DNA of 6,222 nt from Pseudomonadota bacterium (GTDB taxonomy: Bacteria > Pseudomonadota > Alphaproteobacteria > Rhizobiales > Hyphomicrobiaceae). A model generated the notes under the pieces. The model had not been told where the DNA came from. It did not search any database and was given only the letters and a program-made list of their open reading frames with translations. The position numbers and the translations under genes are program-made. Numbering within the stretch: position 1 is the stretch's first letter; each line of letters starts with the position of its first letter. The stretch is taken from assembly GCA_003242645.1 (NCBI GenBank), contig QGVC01000216.1:1-6222 (forward strand). Direction: 5' to 3'. Shown piece by piece: positions 1-4,449 of this stretch.

Positions 1-127
1 CGGCAAGGTGGTGGAGGAAGGCCCGGCCGAGGAAATCTTCCGCGCACCGAAGTCCGACTACACGAAGGCTCTGTTCGCAGCTGCATTCGACCTCAAGGTC
101 GAGCACCGCGGAGCGCTCGCCGTCTGA
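1..127 (+). CDS. yejF: ABC transporter ATP-binding protein, C-terminal fragment (YejF-like peptide importer)
   Basis: This is the 3' end of a gene that begins outside the window. Reading from base 2 it gives 42 codons, starting GKVVEEGPAEEIF and ending at the TGA at 125-127. The 'G.VVE.GP..EIF..P...YT.AL' pattern is the region after the H-loop in ATPases of the oligopeptide/dipeptide family (Dpp/Opp/Gsi/Yej). There the protein describes 'high-priority' output and ends in a short tail. The tail 'ALFAAAFDL' resembles alphaproteobacterial YejF, the double-ATPase subunit of the YejABEF microcin C/peptide importer. That last assignment rests on few residues and another Opp/Dpp-type ATPase is possible. 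The Walker motifs and the signature motif lie upstream and cannot be checked. The protein would sit on the cytoplasmic face of the inner membrane and power peptide uptake. The next gene starts 23 bases downstream on the same strand, which suggests co-transcription. Confidence 0.75.
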   Translation, partial: GKVVEEGPAEEIFRAPKSDYTKALFAAAFDLKVEHRGALAV

Positions 128-150
128 GCCGATCCAAGCGGGGGAAGCCA

Positions 151-1098
151 ATGGCGCTGCTCATCATAGGAAGCCAGCGGACGGAGGAGTTTGCATCCGC
201 GATGCGGGCCCTGAACCCCGGCTTCGACATTCGAGTGTGGCCAGATGCGCTGCGCGCGGAGGACATCCGTTACGCGCTCGCCTGGGGGCCGCCTATGGGC
301 GTGCTCAAGACCTTCCCCAATCTCGAGCTCATCATCTCCGTCGGGGCGGGTGTCGACCATCTGTTGAAGGACCCCGAGCTGCCGAACGTTCCCATCGTGC
401 GCTTTGTCGATCCCGATCTGACAAGCCGCATGGTCGGCTATCTCGTCCTGCACGTTTTGTTCCATACCCGCCGCATGTGCGAGTTCCTGGAGCTGCAGCG
501 GCAGCGCAAATGGGAATATCGCGGCGAGCCGGCGATGCACGAGGTGCGCGTCGGCCTCATGGGCCTCGGCGTTATGGGTGAGGCTACTGCGAAAGCCTTA
601 AAGCCATTGGGCTTCCAACTGCGCGGCTGGAGTCGCACCCAGAAGAGCATTGAAGGTGTCGAGTGCTTCGCAGGACAGGAGGGCCTCGAGGCATTTCTCG
701 CCGGCACCGACATCCTTGCCTGCACGCTGCCGTTAACGCCTCAGACCCGCGGCATCATCAATCGCGATCTTCTGCGCAAGCTCTCGCAGCACGGACGGCA
801 TCCAAGCTTACCTGGCCCCGTTCTCATCAACGCCGGGCGCGGCGGGCTTCAGGTCGAAGCCGATATCCTCGCCGCGCTCGATGCCGGCGAGCTTTATGCG
901 GCCTCGCTCGATGTGTTTGAGACCGAACCGCTGCCGGAGACGAGCCCGCTTTGGACCCACCCGCGAGTCACCGTTACCCCGCACAACGCGGCGGAAACTA
1001 CGCCGGAGGCCATCTCCCGCTACACGTTGCGCCAGATCAGACGCCATCAGGCCGGTGAGCCACTGGAGAATGTGGTAGATCGCGCGCGGGGCTACTAA
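151..1098 (+). CDS. ghrA: Glyoxylate/hydroxypyruvate reductase A (D-2-hydroxyacid dehydrogenase family)
   Basis: A soluble cytosolic oxidoreductase of 315 residues, close to the 312 of E. coli GhrA. This family reduces glyoxylate to glycolate and hydroxypyruvate to D-glycerate. The nucleotide-binding motif GLGVMG has its glycines at 138, 140 and 143. It is followed by GWSRT (159-163); the Ser-Arg in place of an acidic residue is typical of NADPH-preferring members. Catalytic residues expected for the family are visible: Arg230 in NAGRGG, Glu259 in DVFETEPL and His278 in TPHNAAE. These are the E. coli positions shifted by three. Trp45, characteristic of the GhrA group, is present. The substrate-domain loop SVGAGVDHL is at 63-71. 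The ATG is preceded by a purine-rich GGGGGAAG at 140-147, a good ribosome site. The stop TAA lies inside a direct-repeat region. It is probably in one operon with the transporter gene just upstream, but why a 2-ketoacid reductase follows a peptide importer is unclear. Confidence 0.93.
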   Translation: MALLIIGSQRTEEFASAMRALNPGFDIRVWPDALRAEDIRYALAWGPPMGVLKTFPNLELIISVGAGVDHLLKDPELPNVPIVRFVDPDLTSRMVGYLVLHVLFHTRRMCEFLELQRQRKWEYRGEPAMHEVRVGLMGLGVMGEATAKALKPLGFQLRGWSRTQKSIEGVECFAGQEGLEAFLAGTDILACTLPLTPQTRGIINRDLLRKLSQHGRHPSLPGPVLINAGRGGLQVEADILAALDAGELYAASLDVFETEPLPETSPLWTHPRVTVTPHNAAETTPEAISRYTLRQIRRHQAGEPLENVVDRARGY

Positions 1099-1124
1099 GT
1101 CAAACACGGTGCAACTAAGTCAAA
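1091..1124 (+). repeat. Direct repeat pair, ACTAAGTCAAA, 20-base period
   Basis: ACTAAGTCAAA occurs at 1094-1104 and again at 1114-1124. Counting the flanking GC and one mismatch, 13 of 14 bases match (1091-1104 versus 1111-1124). The copies start exactly 20 bases apart, about two helical turns. The first copy includes the reductase stop codon TAA at 1096-1098. This is directly visible. It may be a small tandem duplication or a pair of protein-binding half sites, and no function can be assigned from sequence alone. Confidence 0.6.
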
Positions 1125-1149
1125 AGTTCAGCGGAATTAAACCGTTTGG

Positions 1150-1162
1150 GCAGATGATCTGC
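1150..1162. promoter_or_regulatory. Perfect odd palindrome GCAGAT-G-ATCTGC, possible operator
   Basis: Two 6-base arms, GCAGAT and ATCTGC, are perfectly inverted around a single G. The site lies 5 bases before the first possible ATG (1168) of the following gene and 62 bases before the alternative ATG (1225). A smaller symmetric motif, AAAC-C-GTTT, sits just upstream at 1139-1147. A dyad of this size in an intergenic region could bind a dimeric repressor, but I see no convincing -35/-10 pair beside it, so the regulatory role is inference. Confidence 0.3.
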
Positions 1163-1167
1163 TCCTT

Positions 1168-1686
1168 ATGGGCGAGGTGCGATACGCTCTCGTCAGCAAC
1201 ACGATCCCTGCTCCGCGGCCTGGAATGTCATCCAACGATATCCTCCGTAAACAGCTCAAGCATGTTATCGCTGCTCTTGAGACCTGGGCGAAGGAGATGG
1301 CGCCCTGGGCCAAGATCGAGCTGGGCCCTTTGAACGGAGCCTGGCGCATCAGCGCTGTTCCTCATGCCCCCACAGCTTGCCCCTTCGAGATTGTCATCCG
1401 TCCTGATCGCAAGTTCGACATCAACGTTGGCGGCGAGATCTACGAGGACCAGCCATTTGATGCGCTGACGGACATTCCCCAGATGGTCCGCTCCATCGCC
1501 AACGGTCGCGTTTTGATCCGCCGCTGGCGGGGGCAGGCAACCGGAATCCTGTACAGCACAGAAACATTGATCGATCTGCCGGGGACGAACGAAGGGCATT
1601 TCCGGCGGCCTAACCCGGATGCTCCTTCGATCGAGGGCGTTGAGGTGGAGGCTGAGGTGGAGGCCTTCGCGCCGTACCGGCGGTGA
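1168..1686 (+). CDS. Uncharacterised soluble protein
   Basis: I do not recognise this protein. It is 172 residues from the ATG at 1168, or 153 from the in-frame ATG at 1225 (Met20). Neither start has a clear ribosome site. The later one begins with a well-formed amphipathic helix (about residues 23-45, DILRKQLKHVIAALETW), so it may be the true start; the first 19 residues look less protein-like. The central part (about 58-140) has alternating hydrophobic and polar residues that suggest beta strands, for example FEIVIRP, KFDINVGGEIYE and ATGILYSTETLIDL. The C-terminal tail is acidic (EGVEVEAEVEAF, about 157-168). There is no signal peptide, membrane segment, cysteine cluster or catalytic motif that I can identify. 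High G/C at third codon positions supports it being a real gene, despite an open antisense frame. It stands alone between the reductase and the convergent peptidase operon. Confidence 0.72.
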   Translation: MGEVRYALVSNTIPAPRPGMSSNDILRKQLKHVIAALETWAKEMAPWAKIELGPLNGAWRISAVPHAPTACPFEIVIRPDRKFDINVGGEIYEDQPFDALTDIPQMVRSIANGRVLIRRWRGQATGILYSTETLIDLPGTNEGHFRRPNPDAPSIEGVEVEAEVEAFAPYRR

Positions 1687-1693
1687 CGGCACG

Positions 1694-1708
1694 AGCGCGT
1701 TCCGCGCT
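1694..1708 (+). other. Short hairpin AGCGCG-TTC-CGCGCT between convergent genes
   Basis: A 6-base perfect stem with a 3-base loop begins 8 bases after the stop of the uncharacterised gene, in the 114-base gap before the convergent C40 peptidase stop. There is no run of T on either side, so it does not qualify as a standard intrinsic terminator. It could aid transcript ending or 3' stability. No other gene or element is evident in 1687-1800. Confidence 0.25.
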
Positions 1709-1800
1709 GGGTCGCTCGGTAGGCGGACCGAACTAGACGGTGCCCGGACTTACGCCTTCCGCTCGATCCGCCGCGCGGCATCGCTTCCTGGGCACGGACG

Positions 1801-2691
1801 CTAGCCACTGTACGCCGACAGGGCCGGCAGGCGTTTGATGGCCGCGATCTCGCAGCCCGTCTTGGAAATCCGCTGGGCCGCTTCAGCCAGAGGCTCAATG
1901 GTAACCGCCATGTGATGAGCGTTCGCGTGCACCATCATGACGGCATCGCACATGATGCCCACGTGACCGGGCCAGAAAACGAGATCGCCACGCTGGAGGC
2001 CTTCTAGGTTCGAGGGTATCGGGACAGAGCTGCCGAGCTCAGCCTGCTGCATGTCCGTATCACGCGGCGCTTTCAGACCTGCAGCCTCCATTGAGATCTG
2101 CACCAGACCGGAGCAGTCGATGCCGACCCGTGTCCGGCCACCCCAAAGATACGGCGTACCGATGAACCGCTCGGCCACGTCCACGAAATCGCGCGCGCCC
2201 TTGCCTAACTCGGTGACGTGCCGGTCGACTACGAAACCCCCACCGGCCAACTTGTAAAAGCGGTCGACCTTCTCCTCCACTGCAAGCTGAGCGTTGATGC
2301 TGAGGTGCATGATGGGAGGCGACTTGATGTCGGGCACCGGATACATGAAGGTCCCGAGCGCAGAGACCTTGTGCGTCGCCGGCCGGATTTCCGCGGAAAG
2401 CCCGTTTGCGGGCACGTAGCCCACGTAACCATCGCGATCGAGCTGGACCCAGGCCCAGCCGTTCGCCTCGTCGTAGACGGTGAGGATTTCGCCGAACAGC
2501 GCTTCCGTGTCGAGCCCGGCATTCGGAGCCGGCCGCCGCCGAAGCGCAACCGCAGTGCGGATCACCTGCTTCTTGGTGCCGGCGACGAAGCGCGGTGCAT
2601 CAACCTTCCCGCGCAGGGACTCCGCTGCCAGGTCTTCACGGTACGCATTGAGCCGCGGATCGAGGCGCGGCTTCTCCACATCTGCCTTCAC
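1801..2691 (-). CDS. NlpC/P60 (C40) family cysteine peptidase with SH3-like domains
   Basis: A protein of 296 residues. C40 enzymes of this architecture (YkfC type) cleave the bond between D-glutamate and a diamino acid in murein-derived peptides. Two SH3-like segments occupy about 42-100 (TAVALRRRP...GWAWVQLDRDGYVGYVP) and about 104-158. The peptidase domain runs from about 165 to 290. The nucleophile is Cys193 in IDCSG, the base is His243 in GHVGI, and the third residue is probably His255 in VHANA. The Cys-His and His-His spacings (50 and 12) fit the family. GTPYLWGGR at 178-186 is the usual motif before the cysteine. There is no signal peptide, so it should act in the cytosol on imported or recycled peptides. 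The start is GTG (2689-2691), overlapping the TGA of the upstream aminopeptidase gene by 4 bases, which points to translational coupling. The exact substrate is inferred from family and context only. Confidence 0.9.
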   Translation of the reverse strand: MKADVEKPRLDPRLNAYREDLAAESLRGKVDAPRFVAGTKKQVIRTAVALRRRPAPNAGLDTEALFGEILTVYDEANGWAWVQLDRDGYVGYVPANGLSAEIRPATHKVSALGTFMYPVPDIKSPPIMHLSINAQLAVEEKVDRFYKLAGGGFVVDRHVTELGKGARDFVDVAERFIGTPYLWGGRTRVGIDCSGLVQISMEAAGLKAPRDTDMQQAELGSSVPIPSNLEGLQRGDLVFWPGHVGIMCDAVMMVHANAHHMAVTIEPLAEAAQRISKTGCEIAAIKRLPALSAYSG

Positions 2692-4151
2692 GACCTCTTT
2701 CCCGTTGCTCTCTTCCCTGTTGCTGGTTTGTAGGCGTGCCGGAGCACCTCAAAGACGGCGCGCGCCGTCTGCGGCTCGCCGCCTTTCGGGCCAAGCGGGC
2801 CTGCCGCAGGGCGCCAGCCGTAGATGTCGAGGTGCGCGTACGTGCCAGCGTTGCGGACGAAGCGGCGCAGGAACAGCGCCGCGGTCACGGAGCCGGCGAA
2901 GGGGCTCTCGGACACGTTGCTCATGTCCGCCACCTCGCTGTCGAGATTGCGCTCGTAGCCGCTCCAGAACGGCATGCGCCACATGGGATCGCCGATGGCC
3001 ATGCCGGTCGACATCAGCTCCGAGGCGAACGCGTCGTTATCCGTATATAGGGGCGGCACGTCAGGACCGAGCGCCACGCGCGCAGCGCCCGTCAGGGTGG
3101 CGAATGAGATGAGCCGATCGGGTTTTTCCTCGTCGGCGAGTGTAAGAGCATCGGCCAACACCAGGCGGCCTTCAGCATCGGTGTTGCCGATCTCGATCGT
3201 CTTGCCCGAACGGCTGCGCAGCACATCCCCGGGACGGAAGGCGTCGCCGCTGATGCTGTTCTCAGCCGCCGCGATCAGCACACGCAGGCGCACTGGAAGC
3301 TTGAGCCCCATGATCATATGCGCGAGCGCAAACGCCACCGCGGCACCGCCCATGTCCTTCTTCATCAGCAACATGGCGTTCGCCGGCTTCACATCGAGCC
3401 CGCCGGTGTCGAAGCAGATGCCCTTGCCGACCAGCGTCACCTTGGGTGCGTCTGGCGCGCCCCAGACGATGTCGATCAACCGCGGCGGCCTGGCGCTCGC
3501 GCGGCCGACGGCATGGATCAATGGAAAGTCGGCAGCCAGCTCGCTGCCGGCAACCACATTGATGCTGGCCCCGTGCCGCTCGGCGAGATTGCGAGCCGCT
3601 GCTTCAAGCTCCACAGGCCCAAGGTCGCTCGCGGGCGTGTTGATGAGGTCGCGTCCGAGCCAGATCCCCTCGACGATCCGTTCGACCACGGGGCGGTCGG
3701 CGCCAGCTGGAAGCACCAGGCTGGGCGGTGGCTCACTGTTGTTGTTCGACTTGTATCGGCGAAACCGATATGCGCCCAACCCCCATGCGATAGCCGCAAG
3801 CTCCGGCGCATCGAGGGGTCCGGCGAAGCGATAACGCCCCTGCGGCAGACTGGAGGCGAGCTGGCCCGCAAGCAGGATCGAGGGGCCACACGGCTCGCCC
3901 TTCTCGCCATTCCCGATGCCAAGCACCACGCCCGCGATCTCACCATCGGCCCCCGGCACGGCGAGGTGCTTCTTTGGGCTCCCTTTGAAGCCCATGGAGC
4001 GGAGCCATGATCGCTGTGCGCTCGTCAGGCCCTCGATGCCGTCGAGGTCTTGCCCTTCCCGCACCAGCCAAATTGGCCGCGCCTCTGGGCCTTGATATGC
4101 GTCGAGGAAAAGGTTTTCCGGCAGGATTCTATTTTGGTTTGCGTCGCTCAT
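2688..4151 (-). CDS. Leucyl aminopeptidase family protein (M17 metallopeptidase)
   Basis: A cytosolic two-zinc (or manganese) aminopeptidase that removes N-terminal residues from peptides; the preferred residue cannot be read from sequence. It has 487 residues from the ATG at 4149-4151. An in-frame ATG at 4227-4229 would add 26 residues, but that stretch looks like untranslated DNA and has no ribosome site; family members usually begin near the shorter start. The N-terminal domain is about 1-150 and the catalytic domain about 155-475. Metal ligands and catalytic residues match the family: Lys243, Asp248 and Lys255 in VGKGICFDTGGLDVKP, Asp266 in KKDMGGAA, and Asp325, Glu327 and Arg329 in the signature NTDAEGRL. 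A linker at 134-143 is rich in Asn and Pro. It is the first gene of a two-gene operon with the C40 peptidase, with overlapping stop and start. Together they could degrade imported peptides or murein peptides. Confidence 0.93.
   Translation of the reverse strand: MSDANQNRILPENLFLDAYQGPEARPIWLVREGQDLDGIEGLTSAQRSWLRSMGFKGSPKKHLAVPGADGEIAGVVLGIGNGEKGEPCGPSILLAGQLASSLPQGRYRFAGPLDAPELAAIAWGLGAYRFRRYKSNNNSEPPPSLVLPAGADRPVVERIVEGIWLGRDLINTPASDLGPVELEAAARNLAERHGASINVVAGSELAADFPLIHAVGRASARPPRLIDIVWGAPDAPKVTLVGKGICFDTGGLDVKPANAMLLMKKDMGGAAVAFALAHMIMGLKLPVRLRVLIAAAENSISGDAFRPGDVLRSRSGKTIEIGNTDAEGRLVLADALTLADEEKPDRLISFATLTGAARVALGPDVPPLYTDNDAFASELMSTGMAIGDPMWRMPFWSGYERNLDSEVADMSNVSESPFAGSVTAALFLRRFVRNAGTYAHLDIYGWRPAAGPLGPKGGEPQTARAVFEVLRHAYKPATGKRATGKRS
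2694..2703 (-). promoter_or_regulatory. Ribosome-binding region for the C40 peptidase, inside the aminopeptidase coding sequence
   Basis: On the minus strand GGGAAAGAGG lies 2 bases before the GTG start. The GGGA core is about 8 bases away, a workable Shine-Dalgarno distance. The stretch encodes Gly-Lys-Arg near the C-terminus of the M17 aminopeptidase, so the same bases serve coding and probably initiation. It supports the choice of the GTG over internal starts. Confidence 0.5.
2694..2723 (-). repeat. Tandem 15-base near-repeat encoding ATGKR twice
   Basis: Two adjacent 15-base units (2709-2723 and 2694-2708 on the minus strand) match at 12 of 15 positions. Together they encode the tail of the aminopeptidase, PATGKRATGKRS. 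Both units are purine-rich, and the downstream one supplies the likely ribosome site of the next gene. The mismatches are silent for four of five codons, which fits either an old duplication or selection on the peptide. Confidence 0.6.
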
Positions 4152-4322
4152 TGTGGTGTTCGCTGTACCGGCTAGGGACCCCATTGAAAACGGATCGTGC
4201 CAGCAAGGCCAGCGGAGCGCCTGCGACATAGCACATCAGCCCATGCATACCTGCAACGGGGAAACCTTAAAGCCGCAGGTGCAGTCGTTCGCGTAACCTC
4301 TTGCTCTTGCCTTGCCGGGACC

Positions 4323-4353
4323 GCCTGCGCAGTATCCTCGGGCTGCGGCAGGC
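4323..4353. other. Bulged hairpin in the divergent intergenic region
   Basis: The left arm GCCTGCGCAG (4323-4332) pairs with CTGCGGCAGGC (4343-4353), giving ten base pairs with one bulged G and a ten-base loop. It ends 96 bases before the carboxypeptidase ATG. The bases after it (TTGAGCGTTTG) are not a T run, so it is not a standard terminator in the plus direction. It could be an operator, an mRNA leader structure, or chance in GC-rich DNA. Confidence 0.4.
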
Positions 4354-4438
4354 TTGAGCGTTTGATCGGCGTCACATGCCTGCCCATGCGTGGATGTGTT
4401 TCTTGGTATCCGGCAATTCCGCCGGCGCGCGTAGAACC

Positions 4439-4444
4439 GAGGGA
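4439..4444 (+). promoter_or_regulatory. Ribosome-binding site GAGGGA deciding the S10 peptidase start
   Basis: GAGGGA ends 5 bases before the ATG at 4450, a good Shine-Dalgarno position. The next in-frame ATG (4471, Met8) has no such motif and would shorten the basic N-terminus of the signal peptide. This favours 4450 as the start. Confidence 0.65.
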
Positions 4445-4449
4445 AAGAG

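Larger units (their letters stand above)
4152..4449. other. Divergent intergenic region between M17 and S10 peptidase genes
   Basis: This 298-base stretch must carry the promoters of both the minus-strand peptidase operon and the plus-strand carboxypeptidase gene. I see no confident sigma-70 -35/-10 pair. The best minus-strand candidate, TTGCAG then 17 bases then TGCTAT, matches only half of each consensus box. Visible structure includes a strong hairpin at 4323-4353, a short CTCTTG duplication at 4298-4309, and a small inverted repeat CCGGC/GCCGG at 4410-4425 near the carboxypeptidase start. Open frames through this region look like chance. Confidence 0.5.

Noticed and set aside
1098..1123. 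TTGACT boxes on the minus strand within the direct repeats, as antisense -35 elements
   Set aside because: Neither copy has a -10-like hexamer at 16-18 bases, and there is no minus-strand gene for them to serve.
1228..1692. Minus-strand open frame (154 codons) opposite the uncharacterised gene
   Set aside because: The plus-strand frame has better coding bias and more protein-like segments. The antisense frame is rich in Arg/Pro/Asp, as expected by chance.
2974..3834. Long plus-strand open frame (286 codons) opposite the aminopeptidase gene
   Set aside because: It is antisense to a gene with complete M17 metal-binding motifs. Its Ser/Arg/Ala-rich composition is typical of shadow frames in GC-rich DNA.
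3318..4010. Second plus-strand open frame (230 codons) opposite the aminopeptidase gene
   Set aside because: Antisense to the same verified gene, with no recognisable motif and no ribosome site supporting it.
4185..4202. Possible sigma-54 promoter on the minus strand (TGGCACG at 4196-4202)
   Set aside because: The -24 element fits well, but the required GC of the -12 element at the correct spacing is missing (TT instead).
4152..4229. N-terminal extension of 26 residues for the M17 aminopeptidase
   Set aside because: No ribosome site precedes the upstream ATG and the residues look like translated intergenic DNA. The start at 4151 fits family length better.
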